From Streptomyces sp. ST2-7A (lineage in GTDB: Bacteria; Actinomycetota; Actinomycetes; Streptomycetales; Streptomycetaceae), in assembly GCF_021390475.1 (NCBI RefSeq), contig NZ_JAJUWS010000016.1:57152-121151 (forward strand): 64,000 nt of DNA, read 5' to 3'. The notes under the pieces were generated by a model. The model was given only the letters and a program-made list of their open reading frames with translations. It ran no database searches and was not told the origin of the DNA. Numbering within the stretch: position 1 is the first letter of the stretch; every line of letters begins with the position of its first letter. Shown in pieces: positions 44,166-53,589 of this stretch. Both the position numbers and the translations under genes were made by a program.

Positions 44166-44735
44166 TTGGAGAGCGTCACCTCGTTGATAACCGCGTTCTC
44201 ACCCCTGTTGGTCGTGGGGGTTTTCCTGCTGAGCGTCTGGAAGACGGGGCGAGGTCTGTTCACCCGGGGTTGGGAACGCCCCGGGTGGTGGATCTTCCCC
44301 GTCGTCGTGCTGGTCGGAGTCGGCTTCGTCACGTGGATCATCGGGGTCTTCTCCGGCGGGTTCGATGTCCGGGAGGCCTGCGGGGAGCGCGGGTTCACCT
44401 ACGACAGCCGGTACCGGGGCGAACACCGGCAGGAGGCGGCCCGGTGGTTCCCCCTGCGCAACAAGTGCAACGCCAATGACGACCTGGTCCCCGTCTTCGT
44501 CAACCCCACTCTTGTCGCCGTCGCCGTTCTCCTCCCCGGTTGCGCGGTGGGAGCCGGCAGGGCGGCGCTGATCACTTGGAGAAGGCGCCGGAGGCGGGGG
44601 TGTCCGCCTCGTTCCCCCGCCGGCGTGCCCTCGGATGGGGGAGTCGGGGCGAGGCTCGGCCCTGTGGATGCCGGTGCCGTCGGTCCCGCCGGTTCGGGGC
44701 CCGCGGGGCGCCGGTTCGCGCCTCCGGGAGGGTGA
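44166..44735 (+). CDS. Streptomyces hypothetical membrane protein
   Basis: The 189-residue product has an N-terminal membrane segment (FSPLLVVGVFLLSVW), a second one (WWIFPVVVLVGVGFVTWIIGVF), an extracytoplasmic loop with REACGERGFTYDSRYRG, WFPLRNKCNANDDLVPV and a third segment (LVAVAVLLPGCAVGAG), then a basic Arg-rich tail. The two loop cysteines and the WFPL...CNA...DLVP pattern recur in Streptomyces membrane proteins of unknown function. The TTG start follows GGGAG by about eight bases. The last 50 residues are low-complexity. Confidence 0.65.
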   Translation: MESVTSLITAFSPLLVVGVFLLSVWKTGRGLFTRGWERPGWWIFPVVVLVGVGFVTWIIGVFSGGFDVREACGERGFTYDSRYRGEHRQEAARWFPLRNKCNANDDLVPVFVNPTLVAVAVLLPGCAVGAGRAALITWRRRRRRGCPPRSPAGVPSDGGVGARLGPVDAGAVGPAGSGPAGRRFAPPGG

Positions 44736-44831
44736 CACGTCCACCGGGGATTCGCGAGAGATTTTCCGCTTCATCGTTTTTATGCCGGTCCCCGGGTGGC
44801 TTTCACCGGGGGACGGGAGGAGATTGGTGGG

Positions 44832-46076
44832 GTGCGCCAAGCTCGTCGCCTGCAGCTCTTCCCGGAGGAGCGGAGGGCTCCGGCCCCCCGTTACCTTCGA
44901 CTGCTGCCCGTGGGGCTGGTGGCGCTGGGGACGGTGCTCAACCTGATCACGCCCCCCGAGGCGACCTTCACGCCCCTGTTCGCCGCCGCGCCGCTGGTGG
45001 CGGCGGCCCTGCTCTCCTTCCGGGAGACCGTGATCGCGGCCCTGGTCTCCACCGTCAGCGTGGTCCTGTTGACGATCTACGTGGCGCACGCGCCCGTCTT
45101 CTCCGACGAGATGATCCGGGGCCTGACGGTCGTCACCGTCTCGGCGTTCTCCCTGCTCGTGAGTCGGTTGAACAGGCAGCTCGCGTCCGCGCGCGGGGTG
45201 GCGGCGGCCGTGCAGCGCGCCGTGTTGCCCGCCCCGCCGGGCCGGGTGGGCACGTTGGAGGTGGCCGCGCGTTATCAGGCGGCCCGGGAGGACACCCTGG
45301 TCGGTGGTGACCTGTACGCGGCGGTGGAGACCCCGTACGGGGCGCGGCTGCTGGTGGGGGACGTGCGGGGCAAGGGGATCGGGGCCACGGAGGCGGTGAC
45401 GGTGATCCTGGGGGCCTTCCGGGAGATCGCGGACACCGAGCCGGACCTGGTGCGGGTGGGGAACCGACTGGAGAGCGCCTGGCGGCGCGAGGGCGGGCGC
45501 CGGGTCGGGTTGGACGGTGTGGAGGGGTTCACCACCGCCATCGTGGTGGAGGCCCCGGCGGACGACCCCGGGGTCCTGCGGATCCTGGACTTCGGTCATC
45601 CGCCGCCGGTGTTGCTGACGCCGGACGGGAGGGCGCGGTACGTGGAAGTGCGCGACCCGGGTCTGCCCCTGGGGTTGGCGGGGCTGGTCGGCTCGGCGGG
45701 CGGTGGACGGGTGGAGGAGCACGGGTTCCCCGCCGGGTCGAGCCTGGTCCTGTACACCGATGGGGTGAGCGAGGCGCGGGATCGGGGAGGCGGCTTCTAC
45801 GACCCGGTGCGGGCGCTGGACGGGCGGCGGTTCAGCCGCCCCCGGCGGGTGTTGGACGTGCTCTTCTCGGACATCGCCGCGCACACCGACGGGGTGGTGC
45901 AGGACGACATCGCGGTGCTGGCGGTGCGCCGTCCGGTGCCCGGCGAGGACCGGGGGGACGGGCGGAGCGGCCGGCAGGGCCGCCGGGGTGGTGTGTCCGA
46001 GAAGGGACCCGAACGGAGTGCGCCGTGGGTGGGGGTGACCGAAGGTGAACGTCCTGCTGCGGGCGATAACAATTGA
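44832..46076 (+). CDS. Membrane-anchored PP2C/SpoIIE-type serine phosphatase
   Basis: The 414-residue protein has three or four N-terminal membrane segments (residues about 22-120: LLPVGLVALGTVLNLI, FAAAPLVAAALLSF, AALVSTVSVVLLTIYV) and a SpoIIE/RsbU-like PPM phosphatase domain with the metal-binding motifs VGGDLYAAVE, VGDVRGKGIGA, YTDGVSEARD and DDIAVLAV. Such enzymes often dephosphorylate anti-sigma-factor antagonists. GTG at 44832 follows GGAGGAG by ten bases. The stop lies beside the region leading into the c-di-AMP riboswitch of the next gene. Confidence 0.87.
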   Translation: MRQARRLQLFPEERRAPAPRYLRLLPVGLVALGTVLNLITPPEATFTPLFAAAPLVAAALLSFRETVIAALVSTVSVVLLTIYVAHAPVFSDEMIRGLTVVTVSAFSLLVSRLNRQLASARGVAAAVQRAVLPAPPGRVGTLEVAARYQAAREDTLVGGDLYAAVETPYGARLLVGDVRGKGIGATEAVTVILGAFREIADTEPDLVRVGNRLESAWRREGGRRVGLDGVEGFTTAIVVEAPADDPGVLRILDFGHPPPVLLTPDGRARYVEVRDPGLPLGLAGLVGSAGGGRVEEHGFPAGSSLVLYTDGVSEARDRGGGFYDPVRALDGRRFSRPRRVLDVLFSDIAAHTDGVVQDDIAVLAVRRPVPGEDRGDGRSGRQGRRGGVSEKGPERSAPWVGVTEGERPAAGDNN

Positions 46077-46185
46077 CGAACAGTCAGATTTTTGCCCCCC
46101 GCAACCCGTGACGATTTTTTGCCCCCTTTGGTTGCGCGGGGGCGAAACGTCCACCTGAAGGGAGCCTTAAATCACCTGCGGTGAC

Positions 46186-46215
46186 TTGGAATTCGGCGCG
46201 GGCCTCTATTAACGT
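46186..46215 (+). promoter_or_regulatory. Predicted promoter of the riboswitch-controlled M23 peptidase gene
   Basis: TTGGAA (46186-46191) and TAACGT (46210-46215) are 18 bases apart, in a local AT-rich patch just ahead of the riboswitch. Confidence 0.45.
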
Positions 46216-46221
46216 TCGATA

Positions 46222-46412
46222 ACGCAGCGCGGTCCGGTACCGCCGTCGCAAGGGACGGCGCCGTGCTCTGCGTCGAATCCATGGGGGCGGGTCACCGCTC
46301 CCGGGGAACCGGGGAACCACTTCGTGGGGTGAATCGGGCGGCCGACTTCCGGTCGGCGGCCCGTAGGAGACCTTCCCGCTCCGAACCCGTCAGCTAACCC
46401 GGTAGACGGAAA
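46222..46412 (+). promoter_or_regulatory. ydaO/yuaA-type c-di-AMP riboswitch
   Basis: The leader contains the hallmark ydaO core: a CGCTCCCGGGGAACCGGGG block, CCACTTCGTGGGGTGAATCG, a variable hairpin (GGCCGACTTCCGGTCGGC), and the 3' block ACCTTCCCGCTCCGAACCCG followed by TCAGCTAACCCGGTAGACGG. This class binds cyclic di-AMP and, in Streptomyces, is known to control cell-wall hydrolase genes such as rpfA, turning them off when the ligand is high. It ends about 20 bases before the GTG of the M23 peptidase. The exact 5' boundary is estimated. Confidence 0.88.
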
Positions 46413-46431
46413 GAGGGAGAGGAGCGCCTTC

Positions 46432-47865
46432 GTGGCGTCGCAGCGGCCCGTCCCGTCGGGGGGCGTGTACGACCGGTCGACCGGTTCGTACCCCACCGTC
46501 GACACCGCCCACCACTCCGGTGGGAACCACTCCGAGCCGGTTGACCCGTTCGGTCACACCGACTGGTTCGGCCAATCGACACCCCTCGGAGCCGGTACCT
46601 CCTCCTTCGGACACCGGGACTCCTACGACTCCCACTTCGCGGGGGACGGCGCGACCGCCGACCACGCGACGGCGGGTTTCGCACCCGCTTTCGACTACTA
46701 CCCCGCATCCGCGGGGGACGAAACACCCGACAACGGCGCGACCGGTGGGGCGACCGACCACGGCGCGACCGACGGCGGCACGGCCGGTGACACCGCGACC
46801 CACGGGGGCGCGGACGCTTCCGGCCCCCTGTGGTACGGACCCGACACCCCCGGCGGGGCCCCCGCCGGCGAGTGGAACCCCGGAGCCGAACCCCTGGTCC
46901 CCGTGCGCGGACGCCACCGTGTCTCCCGCCGCCGCGGCGGCACCGTGGCCCGCAGCCGGGCCGTCCTCGGCGTCGGCGTCATCGCCGCCGTGGGCGCCGG
47001 CGGCATGGCCTCCGCGCAGGAGGGCGGCGACGCCTCCGGCACCGACCGGGTCAAGTCCATCCCGGACCGGATCCCCGGCCTGAGCGCCTTCCTCTCCGAC
47101 ACCGACGAGAACGCCGCGCCGACGACGACGCGGGCCACGATGATCACCGCCGCCCCGCTGACCTCCGCGGGCGTCGCGGTCGCCTCCGCCGACCCCGGGG
47201 CGGACCGGCCGGCCGACCCGGGGGAGACCCTGCGCTCCCGCATCCTCCAGCAGGCGGACGCCCAGGACGCGATCATCGAGGCCGAGCGCCGCGCGGAACT
47301 CGAGGCCACCGCCGTCGCCGCGGCGGCCGAGGAGGCCGCCGAACTCGCCGAGCGCGAGCGGCTCGAGGCCGCGGAGCGCGAGCGCGCCGAGAAGGAGCGC
47401 AAGCAGCGGGAGGAAGAGGAGCGCAAGCGCGCCGAGGAGGAAGAGCGTCTCCGACAGCTGCGCGAGAGCTACGTCGCCCCCCTCTCCTCGTACTCCCTCT
47501 CCTCCGGTTACGGCGCCGCGGGCGCCATGTGGTCCAGCGGCTACCACACCGGCGCCGACCTGGTCGCCCCCGCCGGCACCCCGATCAAGAACATCCACAC
47601 CGGTGTGGTCAAGGAAGCCGCCTGGGCGGGCTCCTACGGCTACCGGGTGGTGGTCGGGCTGGCCGACGGCACCGAGGTCTCCTACAGCCACATGTCCTCC
47701 ATGGCCGTGGTCGCGGGCCAGTCGGTCACCACCGGCGAGGTCATCGGCAACGTCGGTTCCACGGGTAACTCCACCGGCCCGCACCTGCACCTGGAGGTGC
47801 AGCCGACGGGCAGCGGCACCGTGGACCCGCTGGCCTGGATGCGCGGCAAGGGCGTCTCCATCTGA
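46432..47865 (+). CDS. M23-family peptidoglycan endopeptidase (LytM-like), c-di-AMP riboswitch controlled
   Basis: The 477-residue protein has a Ser/Thr/Gly-rich N-terminus of about 165 residues, one membrane/signal segment (SRAVLGVGVIAAVGAGG at about 180), a charged Ala/Glu/Arg coiled coil (about 260-345) and a C-terminal M23 domain with the zinc ligands in YHTGADLVAPAG, SHMSSM and HLHLEVQ. It would cut peptide cross-links of the wall. The long N-terminal extension before the membrane segment suggests a cytoplasmic tail rather than a plain signal peptide. GTG at 46432 follows AGGAG. The upstream ydaO riboswitch ties it to cyclic di-AMP and osmotic or cell-wall control. Confidence 0.92.
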   Translation: MASQRPVPSGGVYDRSTGSYPTVDTAHHSGGNHSEPVDPFGHTDWFGQSTPLGAGTSSFGHRDSYDSHFAGDGATADHATAGFAPAFDYYPASAGDETPDNGATGGATDHGATDGGTAGDTATHGGADASGPLWYGPDTPGGAPAGEWNPGAEPLVPVRGRHRVSRRRGGTVARSRAVLGVGVIAAVGAGGMASAQEGGDASGTDRVKSIPDRIPGLSAFLSDTDENAAPTTTRATMITAAPLTSAGVAVASADPGADRPADPGETLRSRILQQADAQDAIIEAERRAELEATAVAAAAEEAAELAERERLEAAERERAEKERKQREEEERKRAEEEERLRQLRESYVAPLSSYSLSSGYGAAGAMWSSGYHTGADLVAPAGTPIKNIHTGVVKEAAWAGSYGYRVVVGLADGTEVSYSHMSSMAVVAGQSVTTGEVIGNVGSTGNSTGPHLHLEVQPTGSGTVDPLAWMRGKGVSI

Positions 47866-48034
47866 CGGTCGGACGCACCCGCGCACCGACCGCCCCGCGG
47901 CACCGACCGCGACCGCCCCGCGCACCCGCGTACCGACATCTCCGGGGACCCCACCCCCGGAGCCCCACCCCGAGCCCGTCCCCCCACGGATCGGGTGGAC
48001 CCGGCGCACCACCCCCCGACGCCGGGCCCGCCGC

Positions 48035-48076
48035 CCCCGTCCGGCCGATCGGACCCACCCGATCGGCCGGACGGGG
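48035..48076 (+). terminator. Terminator of the M23 peptidase gene
   Basis: An 18-base-pair perfect stem (CCCCGTCCGGCCGATCGG and complement) closes on a six-base loop, between the peptidase and the aldo/keto reductase. Confidence 0.7.
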
Positions 48077-48128
48077 CCTCCGACGGCCGGGTGGGAACGC
48101 CGCACCGTCGGTCACTCGTTGCGTGGAC

Positions 48129-49124
48129 ATGACCCCACGCACCATCGGTTCCCTCTCCGTGCCGCCCCTGTGCCTGGGCGGCAACGTCTTCGGCTGGACC
48201 GCCGACGAGGACGCGTCCTTCGCCGTGCTCGACGCCTTCGTCGAGGGCGGCGGCACCTTCATCGACACCGCCGACTCCTATACGGCATGGGTGGACGGCA
48301 ATTCCGGCGGCGAGTCCGAGACGATCATCGGCCGCTGGCTCGCCCGTCACGCCGTCGGACGACGCGACGACGTGGTCGTCGCCACCAAGGTCGGTGCCCA
48401 CCCCGACCGGCGCGGCCTGACCCCGAAGAACATCCGGGCCGCCGCCGAGGACTCCCTGCGCCGGTTGAACACCGACCGCATCGACCTGTACTACACCCAC
48501 TTCGACGACGAGGGCGTCCCGGTCGGCGAGATCATCACCGCCCTCGATGACCTGGTCCGGGAGGGCAAGGTCCGCGAGATCGGCGCCTCCAACATCTCCC
48601 CCGAACGGCTCGCCGAGTCCCTGGAGTTCTCCGAGGCCGAGGGGAAGGCCCGCTACACCGCCCTCCAGCCGCACTACAACCTGGTCAGTCGGGAGACCTA
48701 CGAGGGACCGCTGAGCGGGGTCGCCGAGCGGTACGGCCTGGCCTGCGTGCCCTACTTCGCGCTGGCCAGGGGGTTTCTCACCGGCAAGTACCGACCCGGC
48801 ACCGACGCCGTGGACAGCCCGCGCGCCGGCAAGGCCGCCGAGTACCTGGAGACCGCGCGCGGCCCGCGGGTGCTGGCCGCCCTGGACCGGGTGGCGACGG
48901 CGCACGGCGTGGAGCCGGCGACGATCGCCCTGGCCTGGCTCGCCGACCGTCCCGGCGTCGCCGCGCCGATCGCCAGCGCCCGCGACATCGGGCAGCTGCC
49001 GCCACTACTGGCCTCGCTGGACCTGCGGCTCACCGACGTGGAACGGGAGGAGCTGACCGCCGCCTCGGAGCCGGGGGGAGCCCTCGGAGCGGGAGGAGGC
49101 GTGACACCCCGTCGGAACGGATGA
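48129..49124 (+). CDS. Aldo/keto reductase
   Basis: The 331-residue NADPH-dependent oxidoreductase has the AKR TIM-barrel pattern: FIDTADSYTAWVDGNSGGE (catalytic Asp and Tyr), VVVATKVGAHP (Lys), RIDLYYTHFDDE (His), and cofactor-binding GASNIS and RGFLTGKY. The substrate is unknown. ATG at 48129 and GTG at 48123 are equally possible starts, and neither has a clear ribosome site. The last 15 residues are a Gly-rich tail. Confidence 0.9.
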   Translation: MTPRTIGSLSVPPLCLGGNVFGWTADEDASFAVLDAFVEGGGTFIDTADSYTAWVDGNSGGESETIIGRWLARHAVGRRDDVVVATKVGAHPDRRGLTPKNIRAAAEDSLRRLNTDRIDLYYTHFDDEGVPVGEIITALDDLVREGKVREIGASNISPERLAESLEFSEAEGKARYTALQPHYNLVSRETYEGPLSGVAERYGLACVPYFALARGFLTGKYRPGTDAVDSPRAGKAAEYLETARGPRVLAALDRVATAHGVEPATIALAWLADRPGVAAPIASARDIGQLPPLLASLDLRLTDVEREELTAASEPGGALGAGGGVTPRRNG

Positions 49125-49258
49125 CGCGCCGACCGGGCCCTCGCGCGCCCCGGGGTCCGTGCCCGGGGGTGCGCGATCCGGGCGTTCGTCGCCCCCTGTT
49201 CACCTGCCGGGCCCCTTGGCGTTACGGACGGTCGGCCCGGCGGCGGGAGGCTGGAACC

Positions 49259-49690
49259 ATGACAAAGCGCTGGGCAGGGCTGATGGGGCTGCGGGCCGGA
49301 AGCGTGGCCCGGGCCGAGGATCTGCTGACCGCGTGCGTGCGCGAGTGCGCCCGCCACGTCGCGACGAGCGAGGACCGACCGGGGCCGGAGCAGCGCCGAC
49401 TGGTCGCGGCCGTCGGCGAACTCGTCGTGCGCCACACCGACCTGCGCCCCTCGGAGGACGACTGCTTCGAGGCCCTCCTGGAAGTGGGCCGACGCGCGAT
49501 GGAGGCCGGCGAGGTGCGGCTGGCCCGCCGGCTGGCCGACTCCGCCGTCGCGCTGCGCAGCGGCAGCGCGGAGGCGTGGCACCTGCGCGGGCGGGCCCTG
49601 GAGCGGATGGGACGCGTTTGGGAGGCCGAGCAGGCCTTCACCCGCAGTCGCGGGATCGGGAGCCGGGTGGTCCGCCCGGCCGGTGTCTGA
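49259..49690 (+). CDS. Small TPR-like conserved hypothetical protein
   Basis: The 143-residue protein is all-helical by sequence, with a C-terminal tetratricopeptide-like pair (AMEAGEVRLARRLADSAVAL, AWHLRGRALERMGRVWEAEQ). No catalytic motif or signal is seen. ATG at 49259 follows GGGAGG by eight bases. It stands between the aldo/keto reductase and the convergent PrsW-type protease gene and may act as a small protein-interaction module. Confidence 0.65.
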   Translation: MTKRWAGLMGLRAGSVARAEDLLTACVRECARHVATSEDRPGPEQRRLVAAVGELVVRHTDLRPSEDDCFEALLEVGRRAMEAGEVRLARRLADSAVALRSGSAEAWHLRGRALERMGRVWEAEQAFTRSRGIGSRVVRPAGV

Positions 49691-49963
49691 CCCTCCCGGC
49701 GAGCGGCTCACCGCCTCCCCGGGCGGGGCCCGACACGTTCGTGGGCCGGGTGCCGGGTGCCGGGGCCGGGCGGCCCGAACCGGGCTCGTCCTTCGCTCCC
49801 CGGGCCTTCCGAGGTCGTGAGCCGGAACCGGGGTCGACCGGGAGGATTCGGCGCACGGGCGCACGGGCGCACGACGGGAGTGCCCGCCGGCACGTCTCCC
49901 GGGTGTCCCGCCCTTCCCGGCCGGGCCCCGGTCGGCCCGGCGGGGGCGGTGCGGTCGGGGCGT

Positions 49964-51268
49964 TCACACCTCTCGACCGCCGCGTGCCGCGTGCCGACCT
50001 GCCCTCCCGCCGGCCGCGGTCCCTATCGGGCGGCGGACGGTCGGCCGGCGCGAGGGGGGAGGCACCGCGCCCGCGCCCCGGCCGTCTCGGGCCGGTGGGG
50101 GCGTCGGCCGGACCTCCACCAGCGCCGCCCCGCGCAATGACCGGGTGGCCCCCGGCCCCCGGTCCCGGGCCAGCCGCCACAACAGTTCCGCCTCCCGGCG
50201 TGCGAAGTCGCCCGCCGCGCCCTGCGAACCCGTGCCGCCGTGTCGCTCGGCGCGGTCGCGCAGCAGGGCCAGCTCGGTGGCCGTGTCCTGGTAGCGGATC
50301 ACGGCCCGCGCGGTGGCCGGCCCCCAATCACGGCGGGCCAGCCGCCGGGTGAGGGAACGTCCCCGGGAGGTGCCCAAGGCGGTGTACTCGCCCATCCCCG
50401 GCCGTCCGGTGCCGGCGTAGTGCGGCAACATCTCCCGCACGGCGCGCAGTTGTCGGCGCCGGGCGTGCGCGCAGACGCCGATCACCAGGGCGAGCGCGGG
50501 GAACATCACCAGGCCGTAGACCATCAGGAAACCGCCGGTACCCAGGCCGGTGGCGCCGTTCCACGCCGAGTGCAGACCGATGGCACAGAGCAGTCCGAGC
50601 CAGGGCAGCACCACTCGGGCCACCCGCCGTCGGCGCGGAAGCACCACGGCGAGGCCGAGGCCGATGCCGGTGAGCGCGGTGAACAGCGGGTGGGCGAAGG
50701 GGGCGAGGACCACTCGGACCAGGAACGTCGCCGCCGCCGTCGAGTCCACCAGGGGGGTGCCGAGCAGTCGGTCCTCGGCGGCGGCCCGGCCCAGGTAGAG
50801 AACGTTCTCGGTGAAGGCGAAGCCGACCGCGGCCATCGCCGCCGCGCACACCCCCGCCAGCACCCCGTGCACGGCGCGTGGGCGGTGCAGCCACAGCAGC
50901 AGCACGGCGGCGCCCTTGGCGCACTCCTCGACCACCGGTGCCACCAGCGTCAACTCCAGGGCGTCGGCCCGGGGGCGCGGCAGCCCGGCCGGGTCGGCGA
51001 GCAGCCACTGGACGAGCACCCCGTTGGCGACCAGCGCGACCAGGGTCGCGGCACACGCCCCCCAACCGAGGGCGAAGACCAGGCCGGTGCGCGAGGCGGC
51101 GTCCACCGACGCGGTCCGGTGCAACAGGGCCACCATCAGGGGGACGGGCAGGGCGGCGAGGGCCAGGCCGGTGACCATGCCGAAGGCGCCGGTCTCCTGG
51201 CCGATCAGGGCCAGCACCACGCCACCGCACACGGTCAGGACGATCGGGACCGCCACGGGCCCCGACAT
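49964..51268 (-). CDS. PrsW-family intramembrane metalloprotease
   Basis: The 434-residue protein has about eight membrane segments over the first 270 residues and the PrsW motifs APVVEECAKGAAVLLLW (paired Glu), GFAFTENVLYL, AHPLFTALTGIGLG and LHSAWNG (metal His). PrsW proteases cleave anti-sigma factors in Bacillus; the target here is unknown. A cytoplasmic C-terminal tail of about 150 residues (RRQLRAVREMLPHYAG onward) ends in an Arg/Gly-rich stretch. ATG at 51268 starts right at the first membrane segment but lacks a ribosome site, so a start up to 135 bases upstream is possible. Confidence 0.87.
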   Translation of the reverse strand: MSGPVAVPIVLTVCGGVVLALIGQETGAFGMVTGLALAALPVPLMVALLHRTASVDAASRTGLVFALGWGACAATLVALVANGVLVQWLLADPAGLPRPRADALELTLVAPVVEECAKGAAVLLLWLHRPRAVHGVLAGVCAAAMAAVGFAFTENVLYLGRAAAEDRLLGTPLVDSTAAATFLVRVVLAPFAHPLFTALTGIGLGLAVVLPRRRRVARVVLPWLGLLCAIGLHSAWNGATGLGTGGFLMVYGLVMFPALALVIGVCAHARRRQLRAVREMLPHYAGTGRPGMGEYTALGTSRGRSLTRRLARRDWGPATARAVIRYQDTATELALLRDRAERHGGTGSQGAAGDFARREAELLWRLARDRGPGATRSLRGAALVEVRPTPPPARDGRGAGAVPPPSRRPTVRRPIGTAAGGRAGRHAARGGREV

Positions 51269-52018
51269 CCGGAGGGAAGACCGAGAGCACGGACGACGCC
51301 GGCGACCGGGTCGGCGGCGTCGTCCGCGGCGACCGGATCGCCGGGAATCGAACCGCCCGGGGTATGGATTCGAGCCGGCCCGGGCGCGGGGCGCGTGTTT
51401 CATCGTGCGCGCCGGACGATTTTCCGCCGGCTCGACGGGTCCGCGCCGGCTCCTCGTCCGGCGGGCCGGGGACGGCGCCGGGGCATCGTCGGCAGGCGGG
51501 GCCTCCGGGAAGCCGGGGGAGTCCCGTGGATCGGTGGGGTCACACCACCGGGAGCCGTTTCCGGGACCGGGTTCCGGTCCGGGCGGTGCGGCGGTGGTCG
51601 GGGTCGGGCCCGACGGCGCGGTGCCGGGCGGGGCGTCGGGGGGCGGAAGGACGGACCGGGGCACGGTCCGACCATACGGGGGGCGGGGCCCGGCCCCCAA
51701 GGAGGTGCGACGGGTCCCGGCCCCGCCGGCCGGGAGGGCACGGGTCGGCCGCCCGGGCCGCCGCCGAGGCCCCGCCGCCGAGGCCCCGGCCGGTGCGGAG
51801 GCGGTGCGGCGAGCGGGGTCCACCCGGTACGGGGTGGCGACCCGGGTCGCCACGTCCCCGGCCGGGCGTCACGGCTGGGTGCCACGGGCGGGGTTTCCCG
51901 TGGGAGAGACACCTCGCGGTACGGGGGCGCGTACCGCCCCGGCGGATCGGCGGGGGCACGGACCTGCCGCGCGCCCGCCCTCCGGCCGTCCACCAACCGA
52001 GGGGGCGTGATCGGGCCG
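51269..52018. other. Gene-free stretch upstream of the PrsW gene
   Basis: These 750 bases are Pro/Arg/Gly-coding in every frame, a sign of base composition rather than genes. They may include the true 5' end of the PrsW gene. No motif is recognised. Confidence 0.4.
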
Positions 52019-52110
52019 CCCCTCACCCTCCGGCCCCTCACCCTCCGGCCCGTCACCCGACCGGGGCCCTCCGGCCCGTCACCCGACCGGGGCCCTCCGG
52101 CCCCTCACCG
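52019..52110. repeat. Two adjoining tandem duplications
   Basis: A 15-base unit (CCCTCACCCTCCGGC) is repeated twice and is followed by a 26-base unit beginning CGTCACCCGACCGGGGCCCT, also repeated twice. They lie just 3' of trmB on its strand. Confidence 0.75.
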
Positions 52111-52194
52111 GCCGTCCCGTCACCCGGCGGCCCGACCGGCCGGCGGACCCACGGCCCGCCACCCACCGGGGGCGTGGCCGGGCCGGTCGGTCGC

Positions 52195-53052
52195 TCAGTC
52201 GGCCGGGCGCCGGAAGAGCAGGTCGTTCACCCGGTGGCCCTTGTCCAGGCCCTGCCGCTCGAAGCGGGTCTCCGGCCGGAACCCCGGCCGGGGCGCGAAA
52301 CCGCCGCCCGGCACGGTGTTCACCAGATCCGGCGACGCCTCCAGCACCTCCAGCATGTGCTCGGCGTACGGCTCCCAGTCGGTGGCGCAGTGCAGCAGAC
52401 CACCGGGTGCCAGGCGGGAGGCGCACAGCGCGACGAACCCCGGCTGCACGATGCGCCGCTTGTGGTGCCGCTTCTTGGGCCACGGGTCGGGGAAGAAGAC
52501 CCGGATGCCGGCCAGCGAGGCCGGGGGCAGCATGTGCTCCAGGAGCAGCAGGGCGTCGCCGTTGGCCACCCGCACGTTCTCCAGCCCCCGCTCGGCGGCG
52601 AGCTTGAGCAGGTGCCCCTGCCCGGGAGTGTGCACGTCGGCGGCGAGAACACCGGTGGCCGGGTCGGCGGCGGCCATCAGCGCCGTCGCCTCACCCATCC
52701 CGAAACCGATCTCCAGCACGATCGGGGAGCCGGGCGGCAGGGTGTCGAAGAGCTGGTCGAGGTCGACGGGGGCGCGGCCGTCGATCTCCAGCCCTCGGCT
52801 CGACCAGTGGCGTTCGAGCGCTTCGCGCTGGGCGGTGGTCACCCGGCTGCGGCGGGGCACGAAGCTGCGCACGCCCCGGTGCCGGTCGCCGGCCCCGGCC
52901 ACCGGGTTCGCGGCGGGGCCGGTGCCGGGGACGAACATCGCGCCGTTCGCCGGTCCGGCGGGGGCGGGCACGCCGGTGGGGGCGGTCGGCGCGGTCGGGG
53001 CCGGGGCCCCGTCGGCGATCCGCTCGACGGTGCGGGACTGCTCGGAGGTCAT
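52195..53052 (-). CDS. trmB: tRNA (guanine-N7-)-methyltransferase
   Basis: TrmB methylates G46 of tRNA with SAM. The 285-residue protein has a Pro/Ala-rich N-terminal 70 residues, the SAM-binding motif VLEIGFGMGEATALMA, ADVHTPGQGHLL and the tRNA-contact block VFFPDPWPKKRHHKRRIV. ATG at 53052 lies seven bases downstream of a -10-like TACCAT on the minus strand and has no ribosome site, so the message may be leaderless. The gene matches the Streptomyces location between prsW and an NsdA-like regulator. Confidence 0.94.
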   Translation of the reverse strand: MTSEQSRTVERIADGAPAPTAPTAPTGVPAPAGPANGAMFVPGTGPAANPVAGAGDRHRGVRSFVPRRSRVTTAQREALERHWSSRGLEIDGRAPVDLDQLFDTLPPGSPIVLEIGFGMGEATALMAAADPATGVLAADVHTPGQGHLLKLAAERGLENVRVANGDALLLLEHMLPPASLAGIRVFFPDPWPKKRHHKRRIVQPGFVALCASRLAPGGLLHCATDWEPYAEHMLEVLEASPDLVNTVPGGGFAPRPGFRPETRFERQGLDKGHRVNDLLFRRPAD

Positions 53053-53589
53053 GGCTCCGATGGTAGGGCGCCGGCCGGCACCGGACGGGCGCCCGACGGG
53101 CGGGCCCGGACGTGACCCCCGTCGCACGGGGCGTACTCCCGGTGGACCCGCGCCGACCGCCGGCCCGACCCGGCGGGATTCCGCGCCGGGACACGGACGG
53201 GGTCCGGACCCGTCGGGAGGCCGGCGGGTCGGGACCCGTGTCGGGCGCCGGGGTGGTGCCCCGGGGATGGCGGGGGTGATCCACCGGCGGCACCCCGGGG
53301 ATGGGGGCCGGCGGGTCGGCACGGGGCCGGAGGGGTGCCGGCTCCGCCGCCGGTGACAGGGGGCACGGGACGGCCGGTCGGCGTCCCCCGGGATCCGGCG
53401 CGGGCGCGAGCCGCCGTCAGGCGTGCGGTACGTTCCCCGGAGGGCCGCCGCGGTGCCCCGTCGGGTACCCCGCCACCCCACCGGGATCGGGAACCGGGAC
53501 GGCACCGCCGCGCGTCGGTCCTGCGGCGCGCCGATCCCATCGGGTCGGCCGGCGCGTTCCGTGCACGGTTGCCGCTGTCATGTGCGAGG
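53053..53589. other. Gene-free stretch between trmB and the NsdA-like gene
   Basis: No gene is supported. The start-proximal part should carry the trmB promoter (TACCAT at 53060-53065 on the minus strand). The remainder is GC-rich without recognisable structure. Confidence 0.4.

Noticed and set aside
50240..53356. Open frame of about 1040 codons on the plus strand across prsW and trmB
   Set aside because: The translation is low-complexity and antisense to two well-recognised genes.
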